A stretch of 64,000 nt of DNA from assembly GCA_050949225.1 (NCBI GenBank), contig JBMNFI010000002.1:248001-312000 (forward strand), in the 5' to 3' direction. Positions within the stretch are counted from its first letter, which is position 1, and the number at the start of each line of letters is the position of its first letter. Position numbers and translations under genes: made by a program. This DNA comes from JBMNFI01 sp050949225 (GTDB taxonomy: Bacteria; Bacillota; Dehalobacteriia; UBA4068). Below the pieces are notes generated by a model. That model worked only from the letters and a program-made list of their open reading frames with translations. It was not told the DNA's origin and made no database searches. Positions 1-7,958 of this stretch are shown here, piece after piece.

Positions 1-2
1 CC

Positions 3-341
3 GCGATTGCCGGACTAAAGGATCCGGATTCGACATTAGAAGGTTTGCGCAACATGTATGCTTCCCGCCGTGATATTTTAGTGGGTGGTTTGAATCAATT
101 GGGTTGGAATTTGGCCATGCCTAAGGCTACTTTCTATGTTTGGGCACCGGTTCCCAAAGGGTACAGCTCGGCCAGTTTTGCCGAATACCTGTTGGATGAG
201 GCAGGTGTAATTATCACACCCGGTAATGGTTACGGTGAAAGTGGAGAAGGCTATTTTAGGGCTACTTTGACTGTTACAAAAGAGCGGTTAGAGGAAGCTA
301 TGGAGAGGATTAAAAAGGCTTTGGGTCAGGTTACTTTTTAA
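3..341 (+). CDS. dapL: LL-diaminopimelate aminotransferase, C-terminal part (runs off left edge)
   Basis: These are the last ~112 residues of a PLP-dependent class I/II aminotransferase. The frame is open from the left edge and ends in TAA; no start is inside the window. Segments such as KATFYVWAPVPKGYS, GVIITPGNGYGESGEGYF and RATLTVTKERLEEA match the C-terminal small domain of DapL, which converts tetrahydrodipicolinate plus glutamate into LL-diaminopimelate for lysine and peptidoglycan synthesis in one step. Other aminotransferases of this class share the fold, so the DapL call rests on the overall similarity of this tail. A perfect palindrome lies 36 bases downstream. Confidence 0.8.
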   Translation, partial: AIAGLKDPDSTLEGLRNMYASRRDILVGGLNQLGWNLAMPKATFYVWAPVPKGYSSASFAEYLLDEAGVIITPGNGYGESGEGYFRATLTVTKERLEEAMERIKKALGQVTF

Positions 342-376
342 TCAAAAGAAAACTTTAGGGTATAATATTAATAAAC

Positions 377-410
377 AACTAAATGCCTACCTTAAGGTAG
401 GCATTTAGTT
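377..410. promoter_or_regulatory. 34-bp perfect palindrome upstream of the patatin gene
   Basis: Two 17-base arms meet without a spacer at CTT/AAG. The centre reads CTACCTTAAGGTAG (387-400). A -10-like TATAAT sits just upstream (361-366), although the matching -35 region (338-343) is poor, and the patatin ATG is 28 bases downstream. No T-run follows immediately on the plus strand, so a classical terminator for dapL is only a partial explanation. The 14-base core recurs almost unchanged in the corA leader (5000-5013), which favours an operator. Confidence 0.55.
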
Positions 411-438
411 AAGCAACTATTTTTATGAGGTTAAGAAA

Positions 439-1257
439 ATGTTGGAAAGAAAGCTTGATCAAAGAGGACGGATTGCACCACTGGTGGGAATTGCTTTTGG
501 CGGTGGCGGAATCAAGGCTGCTGCTCATGGTGGCGTAATGAAGGTTTTCGAAGAATATAATATCCCCGTTGATTTGGTAGCCGGCACTTCGGCCGGAGCT
601 GCTTATGCCTCGTTATATGCCTATGGATATCGCTCTCAACATATCAGCGAATTGTTTCAAGGTGTTTCTCCGGACTATTTAATGAAAGTCCGACTGAGGC
701 GTAACGGTTTGATTGATGGAAGAAGGTATGAAAAGCTAATTCGTGTTTGCACTGATAACGGCGACATTGAGGATTTATCTATGCCACTGGCGATTGTAGC
801 AGTTGATCTGATTTCGGCGCAAAAGGTTGTTTTTACGGAGGGTAATATTTCCCGAGCGGTGCGTGCTTCCTCCGGTGTGCCGGGGGTTATTGCCCCTATT
901 AAGTATCAAGAAATGCTTTTGGCTGATGGGTTTCTCTTGGATAATTGCCCGGATGGTGTTCTTTATGATATGGGGGCTGACCTTGTGATTGCAATTGATC
1001 TATCTTTTGAAGTAGAGGTAGAGCCCCAAGGGTTTCATGAAGTGATTGCACGGTCTATGGAAATTATGGCACAAAATTGTCAACAAAGTTCAGCGGATTA
1101 TGTTTTAAAGCCCATGACACAGCATGTGACTTTTTTGGATAAAAAAATGTTTAACCAATGTCGCGAGTGGGGCGAAGAATGTGCCAGAAAGCATATTGAG
1201 GAGATAATTCGTTTGATAGAAGCTAAAACCGTTGATCTTAACAAGAGGAGTGAGTAA
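439..1257 (+). CDS. Patatin-like phospholipase family protein (RssA type)
   Basis: A 272-residue patatin-fold serine acyl hydrolase. Visible motifs are the glycine-rich oxyanion loop FGGGGIKAAAHGG (residues 20-32), the nucleophile elbow GTSAGA with Ser51, and the Asp-Gly of the catalytic dyad in LLADGFLLDN near residue 163. No signal peptide is seen, so the protein is expected in the cytoplasm or at the membrane face, acting on lipid acyl esters; the real substrate of bacterial RssA-like proteins is generally unknown. It is the first gene of a tight run with nadE (2-base gap) and ispE. The start follows a modest GAGG about 10 bases upstream. Confidence 0.85.
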   Translation: MLERKLDQRGRIAPLVGIAFGGGGIKAAAHGGVMKVFEEYNIPVDLVAGTSAGAAYASLYAYGYRSQHISELFQGVSPDYLMKVRLRRNGLIDGRRYEKLIRVCTDNGDIEDLSMPLAIVAVDLISAQKVVFTEGNISRAVRASSGVPGVIAPIKYQEMLLADGFLLDNCPDGVLYDMGADLVIAIDLSFEVEVEPQGFHEVIARSMEIMAQNCQQSSADYVLKPMTQHVTFLDKKMFNQCREWGEECARKHIEEIIRLIEAKTVDLNKRSE

Positions 1258-1259
1258 AG

Positions 1260-2969
1260 ATGAAGATTGCAGTAGGGCAGATGCCTGTTATTGCCGCTGA
1301 ACCGGAAAAAAATTACCAAACTGCAGGTCAATGTATCGCAGATGCCAAAGCACAGGGGGTGGAGCTTTTATTGCTGCCCCAATTGGCTATTTCAGGGGCT
1401 TGTGTCGGTGATAATTGGCGAGACCGGGGATTTATTGATGATTGTCTTTACTTTGGAGAAAAGCTTGCTGAGCTTACACAGGGTATAAAAGTGATTTTCG
1501 GTAATATTTTATACCAAGATCAAAAGTTGTCAGAGGCCGCTTATTTGGCGCAGGATGGGTTTTTAAAAAGACTTGATGCTTTTATTGCTCCAAGTGTTTT
1601 TTCTCATGAGGAAATATTTTCCCCCTCTTTGAAAGCTGCCGGGGTCAATGAATTAAAGATTAATCAGCGTACTGTGCAAACTGCAGTTGTTTTGGGTAAA
1701 TGGCAGGGTGAACTGCCACAGGCTGAATTGATTATCAACTTAGCACAGTTGCCCTTAGTTTTAGAGGAGAAGCAAAGTTATAGTCAAATAATGCAAAAAC
1801 AAGCTCACCAGGCCTGTTTTGCCTTTGTTAACAGTTGCAGCTTGCTTAATAATGGTAAAACCTTTTGGTCTTCTGCCGGTGGCAGCGAAATTTACGATAA
1901 ATCAGGTCGGCTGATTGTGGCAGCACCGCTTTTTACCGCCGGAGTTTATTGTGATCTGCAAGCTAAGAATTTTGAGGATGAGGAAAAAGTTTTTCAAGCT
2001 TTGGTTGACGGAGTCCGAAAGTTTTTGGGAATGATTGGTGTCAAAAGGGTTGTCTTAGGTCTTTCAGGAGGGATTGATTCAGCTTTGGCGGCGGTAATTT
2101 ACACTGCCGCTGTAGGTGGAGATAATGTTTTAATGGTTAATATGCCCAGCTGCTATAGCAGCAATCTTACTCAGAGTCTTTCGACGCGACTGGCTGCTGC
2201 TTTAAAAACGCATTATGCAATTATGCCTATTCAAAAAGCCCTGGAAATGACGGTAGATCAGTTTGAAAAAACACCTATTACTTCTCCCGAGGGACAGAAA
2301 TGGCATTTAAAAATGAGTTCTTTTGTGCAGGAAAACATCCAGGCTCGTGATAGATCGGCAAGGATTTTGGCAGCTGCGGCAGCCGCCTGGGGGGCTATTT
2401 ATACCTGTAACAGCAACAAGGCTGAGATGACGGTAGGTTATGCTACTTTTTGCGGCGATCTATCAGGTGCTTTTGCGGCATTTGCTGATTTGTGGAAATA
2501 TCAGGTGTATCAGGCTTGTCGGTGGGCACAAGGGGTCTTTCCTGAGGCCGCTGAAGTTTTGCAGGAAATTGCTGATATTAGGCCTTCAGCAGAGTTATCT
2601 ATGGAACAGTCTGTTGATGAGGGGAAGGGGGATCCCTTGTTTTATCCTTATCATGATTATTTATTACGTGCCTGGACAAAAGGACAGGCTACTCCGGCAG
2701 ATATTTTATCATGGTATCAATCCGGTGTTTTATCAGAAAAAATCGGTTGTGAAAAAGGAATCGTGAAAAGGCACTTTAAGACTTTTGAAGATTTTACCGC
2801 TGATTTAGAATATTGGTGGGGGATGTATCGCGGCATGGGTGTAGCAAAACGCATGCAGAGTCCACCTTTGTTGGCCTTATCTGAATCACCTTTTGGCGTT
2901 TTCGGGCATCAGGTACAGGCACGTCCTTATTTTAGTCGAGAATACAAGAAATTAAAGCAAATATTATGA
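1260..2969 (+). CDS. nadE: NAD+ synthase with degenerate nitrilase/glutaminase domain
   Basis: 569 residues: an N-terminal nitrilase-fold domain (about 1-240) and a C-terminal ATP-pyrophosphatase NAD synthetase domain with the P-loop LGLSGGIDSALAA near residue 268. It amidates nicotinic acid adenine dinucleotide to NAD+. In glutamine-dependent enzymes the nitrilase domain supplies ammonia through a Glu-Lys-Cys triad. Here the Glu of FPELALTGY is Gln41 (LLPQLAISG), the Lys region reads LDAFIAPSVF with no Lys at the expected place, and the ICEDxW cysteine region reads VVLGKW. The glutaminase is therefore predicted dead and the enzyme ammonia-dependent, unless another amidotransferase serves it. 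The start follows GAGGAGTG and the stop lies 20 bases before the ispE start. Confidence 0.88.
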   Translation: MKIAVGQMPVIAAEPEKNYQTAGQCIADAKAQGVELLLLPQLAISGACVGDNWRDRGFIDDCLYFGEKLAELTQGIKVIFGNILYQDQKLSEAAYLAQDGFLKRLDAFIAPSVFSHEEIFSPSLKAAGVNELKINQRTVQTAVVLGKWQGELPQAELIINLAQLPLVLEEKQSYSQIMQKQAHQACFAFVNSCSLLNNGKTFWSSAGGSEIYDKSGRLIVAAPLFTAGVYCDLQAKNFEDEEKVFQALVDGVRKFLGMIGVKRVVLGLSGGIDSALAAVIYTAAVGGDNVLMVNMPSCYSSNLTQSLSTRLAAALKTHYAIMPIQKALEMTVDQFEKTPITSPEGQKWHLKMSSFVQENIQARDRSARILAAAAAAWGAIYTCNSNKAEMTVGYATFCGDLSGAFAAFADLWKYQVYQACRWAQGVFPEAAEVLQEIADIRPSAELSMEQSVDEGKGDPLFYPYHDYLLRAWTKGQATPADILSWYQSGVLSEKIGCEKGIVKRHFKTFEDFTADLEYWWGMYRGMGVAKRMQSPPLLALSESPFGVFGHQVQARPYFSREYKKLKQIL

Positions 2970-2989
2970 TGACAGAGGGGGAGGGTAGC

Positions 2990-3829
2990 ATGATTATCGA
3001 TGCGCCCGCAAAAATTAATTGGTTTTTAGATGTGGTGGGAAAAAGGCCTCAAGATGGCTATCATCTTTTACAGATGGTGATGCAACAAATTTCATTGATG
3101 GATAAAGTTAGTTTGCAAAAGTCAGAAAAGGATATTTTAACCTCTTCTGTCGAAGATTTGCCAACGAATGAGAGCAATCTCGCATTAAAAGCTTGGCTGC
3201 TCCTTAAAAAGAGATTTAATTTACAGGAATGTTTAGCGATTCATATTGAAAAAAATATTCCTTTATCCTCTGGTCTGGGTGGTGGTTCAACGGATGCGGC
3301 GGCGGTTTTAAAGGGAGCCAATCAAATGCTTGATTTGGGTTTAGAGCACAAGGAATTGGCTGAATTAGCCTTGCAACTGGGTTCAGATGTTCCTTTTTTC
3401 TTGTTGGAAGGAGCCGCCTTAGCGGAAGGTATTGGTGAAATATTGACTCCTTTGCCGGCTTTGGAAAAACAATACTTGTTGCTGGTTAATCCGGGTTTCC
3501 CGGTTTCTACTGCCGAGGTTTATGAGGATTTTTCTTTGGAACATATAAGCAGGAAACCTCAGACACCGGAGATTATAGAGGCTTTGATGCTAGGGCAGCC
3601 GACACAGATTGGGCCTTTATTGGTAAATGTTTTAGAGACAGTTACCGCTAACAAATATCCAGAGATCAATAAAATTAAATTTGAGATGGCTGCTTGTGGC
3701 TTATATCCGTTAATGGCAGGAAGTGGGGCTTCTGTTTTTGGTTTGGCGGTTGATCAAGAAAGTGCTCAGGCGGCACAGGAAAAGTTTACTCAAAGATGGC
3801 CATTTGTGGAAGTATTTCATACCTTATAA
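2990..3829 (+). CDS. ispE: 4-diphosphocytidyl-2-C-methyl-D-erythritol kinase
   Basis: A GHMP-family kinase of 279 residues that phosphorylates CDP-ME in the non-mevalonate (MEP) isoprenoid pathway. The N-terminal APAKINWFLDVVGKRPDGYH-like segment (here with Q before DGYH) and the ATP loop PLSSGLGGGSTDAA are diagnostic. The frame is open from 2966, overlapping nadE, but the ATG at 2990 follows a strong GAGGGGGAGGG, so I use that start. It is the last gene of the patatin-nadE-ispE run and ends before a bidirectional terminator. Confidence 0.93.
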   Translation: MIIDAPAKINWFLDVVGKRPQDGYHLLQMVMQQISLMDKVSLQKSEKDILTSSVEDLPTNESNLALKAWLLLKKRFNLQECLAIHIEKNIPLSSGLGGGSTDAAAVLKGANQMLDLGLEHKELAELALQLGSDVPFFLLEGAALAEGIGEILTPLPALEKQYLLLVNPGFPVSTAEVYEDFSLEHISRKPQTPEIIEALMLGQPTQIGPLLVNVLETVTANKYPEINKIKFEMAACGLYPLMAGSGASVFGLAVDQESAQAAQEKFTQRWPFVEVFHTL

Positions 3830-3853
3830 AATAAAGCAAGAAAAGAAAATAAT

Positions 3854-3885
3854 AAAAAAGGAAAGCCTTAAGGCTTTCCTTTTTT
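3854..3885. terminator. Bidirectional intrinsic terminator between ispE and corA
   Basis: A perfect 32-bp palindrome with A6/T6 ends, centred CTT/AAG, lies between the convergent genes ispE and corA. It would give a stable hairpin followed by U-runs on either strand. Confidence 0.85.
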
Positions 3886-3900
3886 ATGCTTAAAAAACAA

Positions 3901-4827
3901 TCATAATATCTTTTTTCTTATCAAAAGTCTGGTAAAGGCCAAACATAAAATCACAGAAACAATAATGATAATGATAAAGCCCCAAGGATTTGCGGTCAGA
4001 GGGACAGGTACGTTCATGCCCCAGAAGCTGGCTATCATAGTGGGGATGGATAAAACAATCGTAATAGCGGTTAAAAAACGCATCACAATATTCAAGTTAT
4101 TAGAGACTAAAGAGGCAAAGGCATCCATATGAGCAGCGGCAATATTGCTGTAGATATCGGCCATTTCTACGGCTTGTCGATTTTCAATAATAACATCTTC
4201 CAGGATGTCCTCATCTTCCTCATACATTTTTAAAGCTTTGCTTCGTAAAAGACGTTCCATAACTTTGGCATTACTTCTTAGGCCGGTACTAAAGTAAACC
4301 AAGCTTTTTTGCATATTGAATAAATGAATCAAGTGCTTGTTGGTCATGGATTTATGCAAGGCTATTTCGGTTTCGTTATTATGCTTGTGAATATCACGCA
4401 GATATTTAAGAAACAGTGTTGTCTTTTTGTGCAATAATTGAAAAATAAAACGAGTCTTTTTAAAAGTAGCTACATCCTTGGTACGGCTGGAAGTGATCTC
4501 CTGCATTAAGTTAGCATCCTTCAGGCAGACAGTCACAATATAGTTATCGTTGAGAATGATTCCCAGCGGGATAGTATCATAGATAATATCGCTATCCTCA
4601 ATGGTGGGGATGTTAAAAATAATCATAATCTGCTCATCTTCCACCTCAACACGAGGGATTTCTTCATCATCTAAAGGATATTTTAAAAAGTCATAGTCAA
4701 GCCCGGTTTCCCGCACGACTTGCTGGATTTCTGGTTCTGTCGGGTTAATTAAATTTATCCAACAACCTTTACAAATATCTGTGCAGCAGATTAGTTTATC
4801 ATCAATGGTATTATAGGTGAAAATCAT
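3901..4827 (-). CDS. corA: CorA-family divalent cation (magnesium) transporter
   Basis: 308 residues with a large N-terminal cytoplasmic domain, a long helix, and two C-terminal membrane segments. The signature GMN tripeptide is in SFWGMNVPVPLT between them, followed by a short basic tail LLIRKK. The family forms pentameric Mg2+ (or Co2+/Ni2+) channels. The frame opens at a GTG (4833), but the ATG at 4827 has GGAGGAG at good spacing and is preferred. A 26-codon ORF with its own strong ribosome binding site ends 24 bases upstream, suggesting a leader peptide. Confidence 0.88.
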   Translation of the reverse strand: MIFTYNTIDDKLICCTDICKGCWINLINPTEPEIQQVVRETGLDYDFLKYPLDDEEIPRVEVEDEQIMIIFNIPTIEDSDIIYDTIPLGIILNDNYIVTVCLKDANLMQEITSSRTKDVATFKKTRFIFQLLHKKTTLFLKYLRDIHKHNNETEIALHKSMTNKHLIHLFNMQKSLVYFSTGLRSNAKVMERLLRSKALKMYEEDEDILEDVIIENRQAVEMADIYSNIAAAHMDAFASLVSNNLNIVMRFLTAITIVLSIPTMIASFWGMNVPVPLTANPWGFIIIIIVSVILCLAFTRLLIRKKIL

Positions 4828-4851
4828 TGGCACTCCTCCTCATTCAGGGGG

Positions 4852-4932
4852 TTATGCCGGTACTATGGTCAAGGCGATGCCCCCGAAGCTAGTATTATTA
4901 ATTTGCTTATACTTACTAGGGTCGCCGTCCAT
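4852..4932 (-). CDS. Candidate 26-residue leader ORF upstream of corA
   Basis: An ATG at 4932 preceded by AAGGAGGTGAG opens a 27-codon frame (MDGDPSKYKQ... ending ...GIALTIVPA) that stops at 4852, 24 bases before the corA ATG and ahead of corA's own Shine-Dalgarno. The product is not hydrophobic enough for a clear membrane peptide and I recognise no family. Its place between promoter and transporter resembles leader peptides that control Mg2+ transporter genes, though the sequence is unrelated to any I know. It may also be a small protein made for its own sake. Confidence 0.5.
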   Translation of the reverse strand: MDGDPSKYKQINNTSFGGIALTIVPA

Positions 4933-4991
4933 AGTCTCACCTCCTTGAAAAGTGTTTTCTTAAAAAAGCGGTCGGTCATAACTTATAATTT

Positions 4992-5021
4992 GTTAAGTAC
5001 TATCTTAAGATAGTACTTAAC
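4992..5021. promoter_or_regulatory. 30-bp perfect palindrome in the corA leader
   Basis: Two 15-base arms without spacer, centre CTATCTTAAGATAG (5000-5013). This differs from the core upstream of the patatin gene only by one symmetrical base pair. Neither flank has a T-run, so it is not a typical terminator. It falls about 13-42 bases downstream of the predicted corA transcription start, a place suited to a repressor. Confidence 0.5.
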
Positions 5022-5040
5022 AAAAGCTCTACAATTCTAT

Positions 5041-5069
5041 ATTATATACTTATTTTACTGTTTTGCCAA
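5041..5069 (-). promoter_or_regulatory. Predicted sigma-A promoter for the corA transcript
   Basis: On the minus strand TTGGCA (5069-5064), a 17-base spacer and a perfect TATAAT (5046-5041) lie directly upstream of the 4992-5021 palindrome and point towards corA. Confidence 0.55.
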
Positions 5070-5334
5070 CCATTAATCATAAAATGCCTAAAAACCTGCT
5101 GTATTTTTGTGGGTAGAATATCAAATATGCGGAAAATAGTGTTTTTTATACGAATATGTTTACGTTATAATGATGTTTTTATAAATAGTTAGAAACATTG
5201 CCAATGACTGTTTTTTAAATAACGATGAGGCACATATTCTGCCGAGTAAACTTTTTTACACAGCGATGACATAAGAAGAAATGCGTTTTTTTGTTTTTTC
5301 GGTTAGCGTTTCTTAAAATGGCGGCCAGTAAAAC

Positions 5335-5364
5335 TTTACTCATCACCATTTTTTGTTGTATAAT
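5335..5364 (+). promoter_or_regulatory. Predicted promoter of glmU-prs
   Basis: TTTACT, an 18-base spacer and a perfect TATAAT at 5359-5364, about 34 bases before the glmU ATG. The rest of the 4933-5397 gap holds the corA promoter and palindrome. A second TATAAT near 5167 has no convincing -35, and I see nothing else there. Confidence 0.55.
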
Positions 5365-5397
5365 ATAAGTAATTGTTTTTAAAGAAGGAGTGATTAA

Positions 5398-6789
5398 ATG
5401 TCCCCAATTTCGGCCATTATTTTAGCCGCAGGTAAAGGCACCAGGATGAAATCCACTCTGCCCAAAGTTTTACATCAAGCAAATGGAAAAGCCATGATTT
5501 CTTATATTACTGAAGCCGCTATACAAAGTGGTGTTCAGGAAATTGTGTTGGTGGTAGGACATGAAGCGGAGAAAGTTCGCGGTGTTTTGGGTGAGGAGTT
5601 TTCTTATGCCATGCAGACACCTCAGCTTGGCACAGGGCATGCTTTGCAATGCGCCTTACCGGCCATTAGTTCTGATTGTCAGGCGGTTTTGGTTCTTTGT
5701 GGTGACACACCTTTATTGAAAGAAACGACTATAATCGAATTATTGGCCGCCTTTTCGGGCTGTGACAGTGCTTGTACTATCCTTTCTACTGTAAGAAAAG
5801 ATCCGGCGGGATATGGGCGTATTATACGTGACCATGAAGGGCAAGTAGTGAAGATCGTAGAGGAAAGAGATGCCAGTGAACAAGAAAAAGCTATTCAAGA
5901 GGTTAACACTGCTATCTACTGTTTTTCTTACCCTCTGTTACTTTCCGTGATCAATGAGCTGAAAAATGATAATAAACAACAGGAATATTACTTGACAGAT
6001 GTCATTGGGCTTTTAACCCAAAAGGGCCACACGGTAGACACTTTTGTATTGGAGGACCAAGATGAAGTGATGGGAGTAAATGACCGTGTGCAACTTTCTT
6101 ATGCGACAGATGTTTTGCGCCGGCGCAAGAATCAGCAGCTGATGCTGGATGGTGTTAGCTTAGTTGATGCAGATCATACTTATATTGAACCAGATGTTCA
6201 GATTGGGTCTGATACAATTATTGAACCAAATACTTTTATTCGCGGTAAAACAGTGATTGGTTCCGGATGTCGGATTGGTCCTAATTGCGATATTAGTGAT
6301 TCTCAAATCGGTGATGATTGTCAGATTATACAATCCATGATGATAGGTTGCTGTGTGGCCGATAAATGTATCATTGGTCCTTTTAGCTATATGCGCCCCG
6401 GCACTACCTTAGCTGAGGGGGTAAAAATTGGTGGTTTTGTGGAAACTAAGAAGGCTCAAATAGGTAAGGGCAGTAAAGTTCCTCATCTAAGTTATATGGG
6501 TGATGCAGAAATTGGTGAGGGCGTTAATATTGGTTGTGGCACGATTACCTGTAATTATGATGGTTATGGTAAATATAAAACCATTATTGAGGATGGTGCC
6601 TTTATTGGTAGCAATACTAATTTAATTGCACCCATTACTATTGGACGTAATGCCACCGTCGCAGCCGGTTCATCCATTGGCACAGATGTTCCTGAGGAGG
6701 CTTTGGCAATTGAAAGGGCCAGTCAAGCCAACATTGAAGGCTGGGTCATCAGGAAAAGGGAAAAGATGAGTAATGAACGAACCGACTAA
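5398..6789 (+). CDS. glmU: Bifunctional UDP-N-acetylglucosamine pyrophosphorylase/glucosamine-1-phosphate acetyltransferase
   Basis: 463 residues. The N-terminal uridylyltransferase half starts with the nucleotide-binding signature LAAGKGTRMKSTLPKVLH (residues 10-27). The C-terminal half is a left-handed beta-helix of hexapeptide repeats (about 250-440), with the acetyltransferase active-site region GSKVPHLSYMGDAEIG and NIGCGTITCNYDG. The enzyme makes UDP-GlcNAc for peptidoglycan and teichoic acids in the cytoplasm. The start follows AAGGAGTG at standard spacing. prs follows 79 bases later, the usual Firmicutes order. Confidence 0.96.
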   Translation: MSPISAIILAAGKGTRMKSTLPKVLHQANGKAMISYITEAAIQSGVQEIVLVVGHEAEKVRGVLGEEFSYAMQTPQLGTGHALQCALPAISSDCQAVLVLCGDTPLLKETTIIELLAAFSGCDSACTILSTVRKDPAGYGRIIRDHEGQVVKIVEERDASEQEKAIQEVNTAIYCFSYPLLLSVINELKNDNKQQEYYLTDVIGLLTQKGHTVDTFVLEDQDEVMGVNDRVQLSYATDVLRRRKNQQLMLDGVSLVDADHTYIEPDVQIGSDTIIEPNTFIRGKTVIGSGCRIGPNCDISDSQIGDDCQIIQSMMIGCCVADKCIIGPFSYMRPGTTLAEGVKIGGFVETKKAQIGKGSKVPHLSYMGDAEIGEGVNIGCGTITCNYDGYGKYKTIIEDGAFIGSNTNLIAPITIGRNATVAAGSSIGTDVPEEALAIERASQANIEGWVIRKREKMSNERTD

Positions 6790-6868
6790 GGTTTTTTAGA
6801 GGATAATCAGCGAAAAAGTCGAATAATCCAAGGATAGTTTAATTAGATGATATTAGGAGATGAATTGA

Positions 6869-7822
6869 ATGAATAATAACAAGTTGAAGCTTTTTTCCGC
6901 TAATGCTAATATGCCTTTATCTAAAGAGATAGCATCATATTTAGGAATTTCTCTGGGCAAGTCCCAAATGACTACTTTTGCTGATGGAGAGCTGTTTTTA
7001 GAAATAGGGGAAAGCGTTCGTGGAGCTGATATTTTCATTGTGCAACCAACTTGTTATCCGGCTAATGATCATATGATGGAGCTTTTAGTGATGATTGATG
7101 CTATGCGACGGGCCTCGGCACAAAGAATTACCGCTGTTATGCCTTATTATGGCTATGCCAGACAGGAGCGCAAGACAAAAGCCCGTGACCCTATTACCGC
7201 TAAATTAGTGGCAAATCTTTTAGCAGCCGCGGGAGCAGATCGTGTCATGTCTATAGATTTTCATGCCGGTGCGATTGAGGGTTTTTTTGATATTCCCGTG
7301 GATCATCTGCCGGGTGTGCCTCTTTTAGCTGAATACTATAAGACTTTACCGACAGAAAATTTGGTGGTGGTTTCCCCTGATGTCGGTGGGGCTAACAGGG
7401 CTCGAAAAATGGCTAACTGTCTGGCGCTGGATGTTGATATCGCTATTATTGATAAACGCCGTCCCGCTGCTAATCAAACTAAAATCATGCATGTTGTGGG
7501 TGATATTGCCGGCAAAGATGTTGTGATGGTTGATGATATTGTAGATACTGCCGGTACTTTGACGCAAGGTGCTGCTGTTTTAAAAGAGATGGGAGCAAAA
7601 AATATTTATGCTTGTTGTACGCATGCTGTCTTTACTCCACCTGCGCTGGAAAGGATTGAAGAATCCGCTATTTCCCAGATGGTAACCACTAATACTATTC
7701 CCATTAACTTTGAAAGACAGGGTAAATGCTCAAAAATTAAAGTGCTTTCTGTAGCACCTTTAATTGGTGAAGCGATTATCCGTATTCATGAAAATCTTTC
7801 TATTAGCCGTTTATTTGATTGA
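6869..7822 (+). CDS. prs: Ribose-phosphate pyrophosphokinase (PRPP synthetase)
   Basis: 317 residues, class I PRPP synthetase, making PRPP from ribose 5-phosphate and ATP for nucleotides, NAD, histidine and tryptophan. The catalytic RQERKTKARDPITAKL region, the metal-binding SIDFHAGAIEGFFDIP (His132) and the PRPP loop VVMVDDIVDTAGT are all present. The ATG at 6869 has AGGAG 9 bases upstream. It is co-directional with glmU and closes the pair before a clear terminator. Confidence 0.96.
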   Translation: MNNNKLKLFSANANMPLSKEIASYLGISLGKSQMTTFADGELFLEIGESVRGADIFIVQPTCYPANDHMMELLVMIDAMRRASAQRITAVMPYYGYARQERKTKARDPITAKLVANLLAAAGADRVMSIDFHAGAIEGFFDIPVDHLPGVPLLAEYYKTLPTENLVVVSPDVGGANRARKMANCLALDVDIAIIDKRRPAANQTKIMHVVGDIAGKDVVMVDDIVDTAGTLTQGAAVLKEMGAKNIYACCTHAVFTPPALERIEESAISQMVTTNTIPINFERQGKCSKIKVLSVAPLIGEAIIRIHENLSISRLFD

Positions 7823-7835
7823 GCCGACTAAAATT

Positions 7836-7862
7836 AAAAAGAGCGCCTGAGGCGCTCTTTTT
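7836..7862. terminator. Intrinsic terminator after prs
   Basis: A 12-bp stem (A5 + GAGCGCC / GGCGCTC + T5) closed by a TGA loop directly follows prs. Confidence 0.88.
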
Positions 7863-7958
7863 AAGTAAATTGTGTTGTAGCTTGAAAGAGGTTGGACATG
7901 AACCTTGGGAAAAGGGCTTTGCTTTTGAGGTGCTTGGGGATAAAAAGGAAGAATCCTT

